A DNA stretch of 44,148 nucleotides from Heliomarina baculiformis (GTDB lineage: Bacteria; Pseudomonadota; Alphaproteobacteria; Rhodobacterales; Rhodobacteraceae): the NCBI RefSeq assembly GCF_019966545.1, contig NZ_JAIMIC010000020.1, positions 1-44,148 of the forward strand. The letters are read 5' to 3'. The position numbers were made by a program, and so were the translations under genes. The notes under the pieces were generated by a model. That model was given only the letters and a program-made list of their open reading frames with translations. It had not been told where the DNA came from and did no database searches. Shown here piece after piece: positions 17,513 to 26,061 of this stretch. How positions within the stretch are numbered: the stretch's first letter is position 1; the number at the start of each line of letters is the position of its first letter.

Positions 17513-18508
17513 ATGAGCAAATTCAGCCGACACTTCAAAACAGGCGCGCTAAGCCTCGCCTGCGTCATGGGCCTGACCGGCCCCGTTCTGGCCGAGGATG
17601 TCATTCGCGCCGTCACCGCCTTTCCAAAGCAGCTTGCCTTCAGCCAATCCTTCCTCGGATTCGTCGATCTGGTAAACGAGCGCGGCGAAGGCGTGGTGCG
17701 GATCGACTATATCGGTGGACCCGAAGCGGTGCCCCAGAACCAGCAGATGGAAGCGGCTCGTCGCGGCGTCGTGGACATGCACTATGGTCCCGCCTCCTTC
17801 CATCTTGGCACCATGCCCGAGGCGGACGCATGGGTCGGCTCGACCGTATCGGCGATGACCGCGCGCGAAAACGGCGGGTTCGACCTGATGGCCGATGCCT
17901 TTGCCGAGAAACTGGGCGTGACCCTTCTGGCGCAGATCGACAGCGGCATTCAGTTCCACATCTACACGGTAGATGAACCTACCATCGGTGAAGACGGCCT
18001 GCCCGATCTCGACGGTGCCAAGCTGCGCAGCCAGCCCATCTACAAGTCTTTCTTTGAAAGCCTTGGGGCGGTTCCTGTGTCGGTTCCCGTACCGGATGTC
18101 TACACCGGGCTCGAGCGGAGCACATTCGACGGGGCCGGCTGGCCGATCGTCGCCATTCAGGACCTGTCTTGGGACAAGTTCTTAAAATACCGGATCGATC
18201 CCGGCTTTTTCAACACCGACCTTGCCATCGTCATGAACCCGGATAAGTGGGAAGGGCTGAGCCAGGAGTCCAAGGACCTCATCACCCAGGTCGCGATCGA
18301 GTACGAACAGATCTCCTACGACAAGTTCCAGGAAGTCATCACGTCGACAGACGAAAAGGTTCAGGCCGAAGGCATGACTGTTATCTCCCTTGAGGATGAA
18401 GCACGCGACCAGTTCCTCGATGCGGCATATGACAGCGCATGGGCGCGCATGGAAGCGGCTGGCGCCGAGGACTATCAGGCCCTTCGCGACGCCTATTACG
18501 ACCGCTAA
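17513..18508 (+). CDS. TRAP transporter substrate-binding protein (DctP family), system 2
   Basis: This 331-residue periplasmic receptor has a signal peptide likely cleaved after VLA near residue 27. Family patterns include the segment GGPEAVPQNQQMEAARRGVV and the typical C-terminal helices. It shares only the fold with the system 1 receptor, so the ligand is probably different. A GGGAG ribosome site precedes the ATG. It follows the hydroxyacyl-CoA dehydrogenase gene by 41 bases and may be on the same transcript. Confidence 0.92.
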   Translation: MSKFSRHFKTGALSLACVMGLTGPVLAEDVIRAVTAFPKQLAFSQSFLGFVDLVNERGEGVVRIDYIGGPEAVPQNQQMEAARRGVVDMHYGPASFHLGTMPEADAWVGSTVSAMTARENGGFDLMADAFAEKLGVTLLAQIDSGIQFHIYTVDEPTIGEDGLPDLDGAKLRSQPIYKSFFESLGAVPVSVPVPDVYTGLERSTFDGAGWPIVAIQDLSWDKFLKYRIDPGFFNTDLAIVMNPDKWEGLSQESKDLITQVAIEYEQISYDKFQEVITSTDEKVQAEGMTVISLEDEARDQFLDAAYDSAWARMEAAGAEDYQALRDAYYDR

Positions 18509-18519
18509 GACATTGACGA

Positions 18520-18568
18520 CGGCGGCGGCAGTGTGCCGCCGCCGCACATCGGCCCGGTCTGCCGGGCC
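18520..18568 (+). terminator. Tandem GC hairpins between dctP and dctQ, system 2
   Basis: The first hairpin has an 11-bp stem (18520-18530 with 18534-18544) and a 3-base loop. The second has a 7-bp stem (18551-18557 with 18562-18568) and loop TCTG. There is no T-run, so complete termination is unlikely. Such structures after a binding-protein gene commonly protect the mRNA 3' end and reduce read-through, so more receptor than permease is made. That role is inference. Confidence 0.6.
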
Positions 18569-18586
18569 CGGATGCGGGGCAGAACC

Positions 18587-19087
18587 ATGCGTATGATTTC
18601 AAAGGTCTATGACGGCCTGATACACGGTCTGGCGGCGATTGCGGCAGCCTCTTTCGCCTTGATGGTGGCGGGCATCGTCATCGACGTCGGGTTGCGGAAT
18701 CTGGGCTTCCGGCCCTTCCAGCCGACAAGTGCCCTGATCGAATATGGCCTGATGCTGGCAACCATGGCCGGGGCACCCTGGCTTGTCCGCTCGCAGGGAC
18801 ACGTCGCGGTGCGGGCCCTGATCTCGCGTCTTCCGAATTCCGCCGAAAGGGGCGTCGACCGAACCGCGTTGATCTTCTGCGCCGCTGTTCTTGGGCTTCT
18901 GGCCTGGCGCGCTGGCGTGGTGGCCGGTGAGATGATCGAAACCAACGCCGTCGATATCCGCTCCGTCGCCCTGCCCAAATGGATTCTGCCGTCGATGCTG
19001 ATGGCCGGATTTGCGCTGATGGCGATCGAATTTATTAGAATTTTTGTGAAGGGTGGCACATACCATGCCCAGAACGCGAGCCACTGA
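18587..19087 (+). CDS. TRAP transporter small permease (DctQ), system 2
   Basis: This 166-residue protein has about four membrane helices, beginning near residue 10 (LIHGLAAIAAASFALMVAGI). It shows the DctQ-like segments TSALIEYGLM and APWLVRSQGHVAV. The start at 18587 is preferred because GGGGCAG precedes it and the longer reading would begin inside the hairpin structure. It works with the large permease encoded 24 bases downstream. Confidence 0.88.
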   Translation: MRMISKVYDGLIHGLAAIAAASFALMVAGIVIDVGLRNLGFRPFQPTSALIEYGLMLATMAGAPWLVRSQGHVAVRALISRLPNSAERGVDRTALIFCAAVLGLLAWRAGVVAGEMIETNAVDIRSVALPKWILPSMLMAGFALMAIEFIRIFVKGGTYHAQNASH

Positions 19088-19111
19088 CATGACAAAGACA
19101 AGGCTCGCCAT

Positions 19112-20425
19112 ATGATCCCCTGGTATTTCGCAACCGCCATCATGATCGGCGGCGTCCTTTTCCTGATGGCGCTCGGCCTGCCGGTCGCCCTTGCCTTTCT
19201 GTCGATCAATATCGTCGGAGCCTGGCTGTTCCTTGGCGGCATGGCAGGCATTGACCAGATGATCTTGAACGCCACGGATTCCGTGACTAGTTTCTCGCTC
19301 GTCCCTGTTCCACTTTTCGTCCTGATGGGCGAGCTTCTGTTCCAGAGCGGCATGGCGATCCGGGTATTCGACGCGCTAGACAATTGTCTCGGTCGCGCGC
19401 GTGGACGCCTCAGCTATATGACCGTGGCGGGCGGTACGCTCTTTGCCACATTGTCCGGGTCCTCGATGGCCAATACGGCGATGCTGGGCACCACGTTGAT
19501 GCCCGAAATGCGCAAACGCGGATACAAGAACGCACTGGTCATGGGGCCGATCCTCGCCACGGGCTCTCTGGCGATGATCATTCCGCCCTCCTCCCTCGCC
19601 GTTCTGTTAGGGTCACTGGCAAGGATCGACGTGGGCGCGTTACTGATCGCGGGTGTTCTGCCGGGGCTCGTCCTTGCGGTGATGTTCGTCCTGACGATCC
19701 GGATACTCATAGCGCTCGATCCCGACGCCGCGCCCAGCTACGACGCGGAACGCGCACCGTTCGCGGTCATCCTGAAATCGCTGCTGCGCGACGTGATGCC
19801 GATGGGTCTGGTGGTCTTTGCCGTGATCGGCTTGATCCTCCTGGGCTGGGCAACACCCACGGAATCCGCCGCGTTCGGCGTGCTTTCGGTGCTGATCCTT
19901 GCCATTTTCTACCGAAAACTGTCCTGGTCGGTTGTCGTGAAATCCCTTCGCGGCACGCTTTCCGTTTCGGTCATGATGCTGACCATCATCGTCGCCTCGA
20001 CCACTTTCTCGCAGCTTCTCGCCTTTTCCGGCGCTTCGCGCGGTGTCGTGGAATGGGCCACGGGGTTCGATGTTGACGGCTTGGTCATGCTGGGCTGCAT
20101 CTTCCTCGTGCTGCTGGTGATGGGCATGTTCATGGATCAACTCTCGATCATGATGCTGACCCTGCCGATCTTCATGCCGCTCGTGCTGCATTTCCAGTTC
20201 GACCCGGTCTGGTTCGGGGTCTTCATGCTGATCGCGCTTGAGATGAGCCTCGTCACGCCCCCCTTCGGTCTATTGCTTTTCGTCATGCTCGGGGTCGCCC
20301 CAAAAGGCACGACATTGGGCGAGGTGACAAAATCCGCCATGCCATATCTGGCCTGCACGATGCTGCTTTTGATCCTTCTGGTGATGTTCCCTCCGCTGGC
20401 AACCTGGCTGCCGTCCCTCAAATAA
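19112..20425 (+). CDS. TRAP transporter large permease (DctM), system 2
   Basis: This 437-residue polytopic membrane protein carries the DctM signatures PLFVLMGELLFQSG near 68-81, LSGSSMANTAMLG near 113-125 and GSLAMIIPPSSLAVLLG near 151-167. It completes the second TRAP system. A start at the ATG of 19112 gives the usual N-terminal helix. Confidence 0.94.
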   Translation: MIPWYFATAIMIGGVLFLMALGLPVALAFLSINIVGAWLFLGGMAGIDQMILNATDSVTSFSLVPVPLFVLMGELLFQSGMAIRVFDALDNCLGRARGRLSYMTVAGGTLFATLSGSSMANTAMLGTTLMPEMRKRGYKNALVMGPILATGSLAMIIPPSSLAVLLGSLARIDVGALLIAGVLPGLVLAVMFVLTIRILIALDPDAAPSYDAERAPFAVILKSLLRDVMPMGLVVFAVIGLILLGWATPTESAAFGVLSVLILAIFYRKLSWSVVVKSLRGTLSVSVMMLTIIVASTTFSQLLAFSGASRGVVEWATGFDVDGLVMLGCIFLVLLVMGMFMDQLSIMMLTLPIFMPLVLHFQFDPVWFGVFMLIALEMSLVTPPFGLLLFVMLGVAPKGTTLGEVTKSAMPYLACTMLLLILLVMFPPLATWLPSLK

Positions 20426-20435
20426 AGGAGTTCCC

Positions 20436-21230
20436 ATGCGCATTTGGTACCAAAGCTATGTCGATCGTGAGAATGGCGGCATTTACTGGGAAGAGCTGCA
20501 AAAGCATCTGAACGCAATCGCTCGTGAGGGCACCGAGATCGTCGTGCACGGCATCACACCCCACGACAGCTATGCCCATTCGCTTATCGAGTTCCGCTGC
20601 GCGCGAGAGATGATATGCAACGCCATTCAGGCCGAACGCGAAGGCTATGATGCTTTTGTCATCGGCCATTTCCAGGACGCCGGTCTTTACGAGGCACGCA
20701 GCGCCGTCGATATCCCTGTACTCGCACTTGGCGAATCCTCCATGCTGCACGCCTGCCAGCTGGGCCAGCGCAGCGGCATCGTGACCATCAATCGTCGCTA
20801 CATCCCGTGGTTCCACCAGCAGATTGGGAAATATGGTCTCAAGGAACGTGTCACCGGCGTCCATGCGATGAACTTTGAGCCCGGCCAGATCCTCGCCGCT
20901 TTCGGCTCGGATGAGCGGCGCGAGGTCGTGGCGCAACTGTTCCACGATCAGGCCCTGCCGCTGATCGAGGCCGGTACCGATGTGCTGATTCCGGGCGGCG
21001 GTATCCCGATGCTTCTGTTTTCCCAGATCCACGGTCACCGGATCGAGGGGCTGCCCGTGGTCAACGGTATCCCGCTCGCGGTGAAATATGCCGAGATGGC
21101 GGTCGAGTTGAAACGAGATTTCGGCCTGACGGTCAGCCGCGTGTCCGATTTCTTCCAGCCTCCGGTCGAGGTTCTGGACGAATTCCTTGAATACCCCGCG
21201 CCACATCCCGGGCTGAACGTCCCGCATTGA
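20436..21230 (+). CDS. Asp/Glu/hydantoin racemase-fold protein without catalytic cysteines
   Basis: This 264-residue protein follows the Asp/Glu/hydantoin racemase pattern. In active members, two cysteines act as acid/base in segments like VIxCFxDPGL and GADVIVLGC. Here the first reads VIGHFQDAGLYEAR (His78 in the Cys place) and the second DVLIPGGGIPML (Gly188). Two-base racemisation is therefore not expected. It may be an isomerase, lyase, decarboxylase-like or binding protein of the same fold. The start follows a strong AAAGGAG. It sits ten bases behind TRAP system 2 and before the iorAB-like genes, so it probably acts on the imported substrate or an intermediate. Function unknown. Confidence 0.8.
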   Translation: MRIWYQSYVDRENGGIYWEELQKHLNAIAREGTEIVVHGITPHDSYAHSLIEFRCAREMICNAIQAEREGYDAFVIGHFQDAGLYEARSAVDIPVLALGESSMLHACQLGQRSGIVTINRRYIPWFHQQIGKYGLKERVTGVHAMNFEPGQILAAFGSDERREVVAQLFHDQALPLIEAGTDVLIPGGGIPMLLFSQIHGHRIEGLPVVNGIPLAVKYAEMAVELKRDFGLTVSRVSDFFQPPVEVLDEFLEYPAPHPGLNVPH

Positions 21231-21341
21231 TCGCGAGGCGACCGCGTAATCGGTCAAATTCGCCGCACTTGCGGTTTGATCCCTCGGAATTTCTCGCGCA
21301 AATCGCTTGGGAGCCCTTGGAAGAGATCCCGCAATAATATA

Positions 21342-21351
21342 TGCAAATGAA
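21342..21351. promoter_or_regulatory. Candidate MarR operator, site 4 (TGCAAATGAA, imperfect)
   Basis: This half-conserved copy of the site found at 11161, 15318 and 15381 lies in an AT-rich stretch (21335-21361) that also looks like a promoter core. It ends 30 bases before the iorA-like start, within the 151-base gap that follows the racemase-fold gene. Confidence 0.3.
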
Positions 21352-21381
21352 TATAGTTTATCCTGAAGACCGAGGGTGCCC

Positions 21382-23535
21382 ATGGCCGAACGATCCTTCA
21401 AGAAAGAAGTTGAACAGCTCCGCATCGGTGCCGGAGAGACTTTCCGTGGCGAGGGCATCCTTGCGATTACAAAGGCGCTTCTTGAAAATGGCGTCGGATA
21501 TGTCGGTGGTTATCAGGGGGCACCGATAAGCCATCTGATGGACGTTCTGGCAGATGCCGAAGAGCTGATGGCAGAGCTTGGCATCAGGTTTGAAGCCAAC
21601 GCCTCCGAAGCCGCCGCCGCCGCCATGCTGGCGGCCTCGGTTCACTACCCGATCCGCGGCGCGGTGACATTCAAATCGACCGTTGGGACCAATGTCGCGT
21701 CCGACGCTCTGGCCAACCTCGCCTCGGGCGGGGTAACCGGTGGCGCACTTGTCATCGTTGGCGAGGATTATGGCGAAGGCTCCTCCATCATGCAGGAACG
21801 CAGCCATGCCTTCGCGATGAAATCGCAGATCTGGCTGCTCGATCCCCGCCCCAACCTGCCGTCGATTACCGAGGCTGTGCGGCATGGGTTCGAACTGAGC
21901 GAGGCGACCAATACGCCGGTCATGCTGCAACTGCGCATCCGCTGCTGCCACGTGCATGGTGCATTCGAGGCCAAGGATAATGTGCCGCCGTCGCTGACCG
22001 TGCGCGATGCGCTTGCAAACCCGCGCCGCGACACGAACCGGATCGTCCTGCCCCCGGCCTCCTTCAATCATGAAAAGGAAAAGATCGAAAAACGCTGGCC
22101 CGCCGCGCTCGATTATATTCGTACGCATAAATTGAATGAATTCTTTGGTCCCGAAACCGGCAAGGTCGGCATCGCGCTTCAGGGCGGCATGTATAACGGC
22201 GTGATCCGTGCGCTCCAGCGTCTTGGGTTGGCCGACGTACATGGCGACACCGACGTGCCGCTTTATGTCATGAACGTCGCGTATCCGATCGTCGAGGATG
22301 AGTTCCTCGAGTTCTGCACCGGCAAGGACGCGGTGCTCGTGGTCGAGGAAGGTCAGCCGAATTACATCGAGCAGAATCTGCGGGCGATCCTCCATCAGGC
22401 CGGCCGCAGTCAGACCGTCGTCGGCAAGGACCTTTTGCCCAAGGCGGGTGAATACACCGGACGCATTATGTTCGAAGGCATCGGCGACTTCCTGCGTCAG
22501 CACGCGCAGGATCTGCTGCCCGCAGCAATGCGCGCGCCGAACAAACCCAAACAGACAGACCCCGTGCCTCAGCTACGCGATGTCGTCCCGGCCCGTCCGC
22601 CGGGGTTCTGCACCGGATGCCCGGAACGCCCGATTTTTGCCGCGATGAAGCTGGTTGAAAACGAAATGGGTCCGCACCAGACCTCGGCCGATATTGGCTG
22701 CCACCTCTTTTCGATCATGCCGCCTTTCGAAATCGGCGGGACCACGATGGGATACGGGCTTGGCCCGGCCTCGAACGCGGCTTTCGACGGTGGTGGGGAT
22801 AAACGTTCGATCTCCATCATCGGCGACGGCGGATTCTGGCACAACGGCCTGTCCAGCTCTATCGGCAACGCTGTTTTCAACAAGGCGGATAGTGTCACCA
22901 TCGTGGTCGACAACTACTATTCCGCTGCGACCGGTGGGCAGGACATCCTGTCCAGCCGCGCCAATAACCCGACAAAGTCGACCCAGCACCCAATCGCCAA
23001 GGCGGTTGAGGCTGTCGGGGTGGAATGGGTGCGCCAGATCGACCGTACCTATGACGTCGGAAAGGTTCAGGAAACGCTGAAAGAGGCGCTGACCACTGAT
23101 TACGATGGCCCTAAAGTCATCGTCGCCTCGTCCGAGTGCATGCTGAACCGGCAGCGACGCGAAAAGCCTCTGCGCGCCGCTGCGATCAAAGAGGGCCGTC
23201 GCGTGGAACGCCCCAAGTTCGGCGTGGACGAAGATGTCTGCACCGGCGATCACGCCTGCATGCGCTTGTCCGGTTGTCCCTCGTTGACTTTGAAAATGCC
23301 CGACGATCCGCTGCGCGATGACCCTGTCGCCCATATCGACCAAAGCTGCGTTGGTTGCGGCAATTGCGGTGAAGTGGCGGATGCCGCCGTGCTCTGCCCT
23401 TCTTTCTATCAGGCTGACCTTGTCCACAATCCGGGCAAGGGGGAACGTCGCCGTGCAGAATGGCGCCGCCGCGCGATCAGCTGGTTACAGGACCGCCGCG
23501 CCAGCCGTCGCCTCGCATGGGAGGCAGAAGCATGA
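21382..23535 (+). CDS. iorA: Indolepyruvate:ferredoxin oxidoreductase-type enzyme, alpha subunit
   Basis: This 717-residue thiamine-diphosphate, iron-sulfur 2-oxoacid:acceptor oxidoreductase subunit begins with the pyrimidine-binding domain (GGYQGAPISHLMD near 42-54). The core TPP motif runs from GDGGFWHNG at 481 to VVDN ending at 511. The C-terminal ferredoxin-like region has Cys620, 626 and 632 in one group and Cys656, 659, 662 and 672 in the other. Family members convert an aryl-2-oxo acid, CoA and an oxidised acceptor to aryl-acyl-CoA and CO2. The ATG at 21382 is preferred over the GTG six bases upstream because GAGGG then lies at a proper distance. It overlaps the beta gene by four bases. 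Indolepyruvate is the usual substrate name; in this context isatinate (2-aminophenylglyoxylate) is an attractive alternative. Confidence 0.88.
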   Translation: MAERSFKKEVEQLRIGAGETFRGEGILAITKALLENGVGYVGGYQGAPISHLMDVLADAEELMAELGIRFEANASEAAAAAMLAASVHYPIRGAVTFKSTVGTNVASDALANLASGGVTGGALVIVGEDYGEGSSIMQERSHAFAMKSQIWLLDPRPNLPSITEAVRHGFELSEATNTPVMLQLRIRCCHVHGAFEAKDNVPPSLTVRDALANPRRDTNRIVLPPASFNHEKEKIEKRWPAALDYIRTHKLNEFFGPETGKVGIALQGGMYNGVIRALQRLGLADVHGDTDVPLYVMNVAYPIVEDEFLEFCTGKDAVLVVEEGQPNYIEQNLRAILHQAGRSQTVVGKDLLPKAGEYTGRIMFEGIGDFLRQHAQDLLPAAMRAPNKPKQTDPVPQLRDVVPARPPGFCTGCPERPIFAAMKLVENEMGPHQTSADIGCHLFSIMPPFEIGGTTMGYGLGPASNAAFDGGGDKRSISIIGDGGFWHNGLSSSIGNAVFNKADSVTIVVDNYYSAATGGQDILSSRANNPTKSTQHPIAKAVEAVGVEWVRQIDRTYDVGKVQETLKEALTTDYDGPKVIVASSECMLNRQRREKPLRAAAIKEGRRVERPKFGVDEDVCTGDHACMRLSGCPSLTLKMPDDPLRDDPVAHIDQSCVGCGNCGEVADAAVLCPSFYQADLVHNPGKGERRRAEWRRRAISWLQDRRASRRLAWEAEA

Positions 23536-25106
23536 CAGTACAAGACACCGGACTGGTCGCGCGCGAGCCGGATGCCCGGCTGAACGACATCATCAAGATC
23601 GCCGTGCTCGCCGTTGGCGGGCAGGGCGGCGGTGTGCTGAATGGCTGGATCGTAGCCTTGGCCGAGGCCAACGGTTATGCGGCGCAGGCCACCTCGGTCG
23701 CGGGCGTAGCCCAGCGTACCGGTGCTACGATCTACTACGTCGAAATGATGCCCGAGGGGGCGCGCAACCCGGTATTCGCGCTGGCCCCGGCCGAAGGCGA
23801 CGTCGATATCCTCATGGCCGCCGAGCTGATGGAGGCCGGACGAGCGATGCAGCGCGGTTTCGTTACACCGGACCGGACCACGCTGATCGCCTCTTCGCAC
23901 CGCGCGCTTGCAACGGCGGAGAAAATCGTGCCGGGCAGTGGTATTTCCGATCCGACGGCAGTGTTGGCCGCCGCCCGTGAACAGGCACAGGATGCGATTA
24001 TCTTCGATCTCGAGACCATGGCGCTCAATGCAGGATCGGTCATTTCCGCCAGCCTCTTCGGTGCCCTTGCCGGTTCCGGACGCCTGCCCTTCCCGGTGGA
24101 AAGCTTCCGGGACACGATCCGCGCCTCGGGCCGAGGCGTGGAGGCAAGCCTGCGCGCCTTCGATGCCGCTTGTGCTGCGGCCAAGGAAGGGTACCGCGAT
24201 CCGCAGGACGTGGCCCCGGCCAAGCCAAAAGCCGAAGTTCACGGGCCGGAGAAACTGGTGCGCCGCTGGTCCGCCCTAATCGCCCGGGCCGAAACACTGC
24301 CCGTTCCGGTTCAGGATATGGCGAAAGCCGGACTACGCAAGCTGACCGAATATCAGGATATCGCATATGCGGAATCCTATATGGACCAGCTCGAAGCCAT
24401 CTCCGCGCAGGACAAAGATGCTGGCGGCGCCGAGCATCAATTCGCCTTCACCGAAACGGCGGCAAAATACCTTGCCAATGCAATGGCCTACGATGACATC
24501 ATCCGGGTCGCCGATCTCAAGACCCGCAAGGCGCGGGTCGCCCGGATCGACAGAGAAATGGGCGCGACGGAGGATCACCTCGTTCAGGTCACGGAATACT
24601 TGCACCCGGGCGCGGCCGAATTCGTCAGTATGATGCCCGCGCCGCTCGGTCGCTTCACCAACAATCGACCGGGCCTCTATCGCTTAATCGATCATCTGGT
24701 GAATCGGGGTCGACGTATTCGCACCGACCGCTTTGGCGGTTTCTTTATGTTCTACCTGATGGCCGGAGTGCGCCGCTGGCGTCGCAGCCTGCTGCGCCAT
24801 CAGGAAGAGCTTGCGCATATCGACGACTGGCTCACGACAGCAAAGCGCCGCCTGCCGCAGGACTATGCGCTGGCAGTCGAGACGCTGAAAATCCGTCGGT
24901 TGATCAAGGGTTACAGCGACACCCATGCCCGCGGGCTGGCCAAGTTCGACAAGGTCATGTCCGGCACCTTGCTGGTCGAAGGGCGGGACGACGCCGCCGA
25001 CTGGACCGCCCGTCTGATCGCCGCTGCTCTCGCCGACCCCGAAGGCAAGGCGCTGGACGGTGCGCTCGAAACCATCCGGTCCTTTACAACGGTCGGCAGA
25101 GCCTAA
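23532..25106 (+). CDS. iorB: Indolepyruvate:ferredoxin oxidoreductase-type enzyme, beta subunit with long C-terminal extension
   Basis: This 524-residue protein has the pyruvate/ketoisovalerate oxidoreductase gamma-type domain in the first 200 residues or so (VLAVGGQGGGVLNGW at 25-39 and SVAGVAQRTGATIYYVE near 55-71). A helical extension of about 300 residues follows that archaeal IorB proteins of about 200 residues lack. This long form is common in proteobacterial indolepyruvate oxidoreductases. The ATG overlaps the alpha stop codon (ATGA). A longer upstream reading is rejected because it lies wholly inside the alpha coding frame. No ferredoxin gene is in the window, so the electron acceptor must be encoded elsewhere. 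Confidence 0.87.
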   Translation: MTVQDTGLVAREPDARLNDIIKIAVLAVGGQGGGVLNGWIVALAEANGYAAQATSVAGVAQRTGATIYYVEMMPEGARNPVFALAPAEGDVDILMAAELMEAGRAMQRGFVTPDRTTLIASSHRALATAEKIVPGSGISDPTAVLAAAREQAQDAIIFDLETMALNAGSVISASLFGALAGSGRLPFPVESFRDTIRASGRGVEASLRAFDAACAAAKEGYRDPQDVAPAKPKAEVHGPEKLVRRWSALIARAETLPVPVQDMAKAGLRKLTEYQDIAYAESYMDQLEAISAQDKDAGGAEHQFAFTETAAKYLANAMAYDDIIRVADLKTRKARVARIDREMGATEDHLVQVTEYLHPGAAEFVSMMPAPLGRFTNNRPGLYRLIDHLVNRGRRIRTDRFGGFFMFYLMAGVRRWRRSLLRHQEELAHIDDWLTTAKRRLPQDYALAVETLKIRRLIKGYSDTHARGLAKFDKVMSGTLLVEGRDDAADWTARLIAAALADPEGKALDGALETIRSFTTVGRA

Positions 25107-25116
25107 GGCCTCTGCC
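25095..25116 (+). terminator. Hairpin at the iorB stop codon
   Basis: GGCAGAG (25095-25101) pairs with CTCTGCC (25110-25116), and CC/GG pairs inside; the iorB TAA lies in the loop. There is no T-run. It sits in the short convergent gap before the glpR-like stop and may reduce read-through in either direction. Confidence 0.45.
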
Positions 25117-25130
25117 CTGCCATCAACCGG

Positions 25131-25889
25131 TCACGAAATAACGACCTCAGTCGCCCACTGCCCGCAGCGTTCCGACAGCGGACCGGGCAGGGGCGCGTCG
25201 CTAAAGAACGTGTCGATCTCTGAAAGCGAGGCGATGCGGGCCGGGGCGCTTCGCTGGAATTTCGATTGGTCCGCAACAAGATACGTGCGGCGCGATTGCC
25301 TGAGGATCGCCTGGCTGGCGCCGACCTCCTCGATGTCAAAGTCGAGAATATCCCCGTCCTCATCCATCGCTGAACAACCGATCACCGCAAGGTCGAACTT
25401 GAACTGCCGTATCGTGTTGATGGCCAGCGAACCCACAAGCCCGCCGTCTGAGCGCCGCAGATTGCCGCCTGTCACAACCACATCGCAGTCGGAATTCGCC
25501 GCAAGAATATTGGCCACGTTCATGTTGTTGGTCACCACCAGCAGGTTCCTGTGCGACAGCAACTCCATCGCCACCGCCTCGGTGCTCGTTCCGATATTCA
25601 GGAAGATCGAGATGTCATTGGGAATACGTCGGGCGCAGGCCTTGGCGATGTTCGCCTTTGCGTTGGAATGCAGGGTCCGGCGTTCCTCATAACCGATATT
25701 CATCGTGCTCGACGGCAGAACCGCGCCGCCATGCACACGCTCAAGCCTTCCGGAATCGGCCAGATCGGTGAGGTCACGGCGGATGGTCTGAAGCGTCACA
25801 CCGAAATGGCGGGCAAGGCCTTCAACCGTAACCTTGCCGTCGCGCCGCGCGATATCAAGGATCTCGGGGTGCCGGAATGTCTGGTTCAT
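25131..25889 (-). CDS. glpR: DeoR family regulator, GlpR-like
   Basis: This 252-residue repressor has an N-terminal DeoR helix-turn-helix (residues about 18-55, VTVEGLARHFGVTLQTIRRDL, then RVHGGAV). The C-terminal DeoRC sugar-phosphate sensor domain includes NIGTS near 117-121, TNNMN and GCSAMDEDGDILDF. It is divergent from glpD and the glycerol ABC operon. In this family the repressor leaves DNA when glycerol-3-phosphate binds. The identification as GlpR rests on this position as well as on the family. Confidence 0.9.
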   Translation of the reverse strand: MNQTFRHPEILDIARRDGKVTVEGLARHFGVTLQTIRRDLTDLADSGRLERVHGGAVLPSSTMNIGYEERRTLHSNAKANIAKACARRIPNDISIFLNIGTSTEAVAMELLSHRNLLVVTNNMNVANILAANSDCDVVVTGGNLRRSDGGLVGSLAINTIRQFKFDLAVIGCSAMDEDGDILDFDIEEVGASQAILRQSRRTYLVADQSKFQRSAPARIASLSEIDTFFSDAPLPGPLSERCGQWATEVVIS

Positions 25890-26061
25890 GCCGCTCTTTC
25901 GCAGGTATGTCGCTCATTTCTCAATTCTGGTGTCTAAGCCGGGGCGGCGCAAGCATTTGAGCAAAACCGAATGCACATTGGCCGCAGACGGTTTCGGTCC
26001 TTTGCGCTTCAATTTAAGATCTAAGCTGAATTTTTCGAAATAGGGCGTTATTGCCGTCAAT

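Noticed and set aside
20436-21230. Functional hydantoin or Asp/Glu racemase
   Set aside because: Both catalytic cysteine positions are occupied by other residues.
21376-21381. GTG start two codons upstream for the iorA-like gene
   Set aside because: It would sit on the GAGGG ribosome site; the ATG at 21382 has proper spacing.
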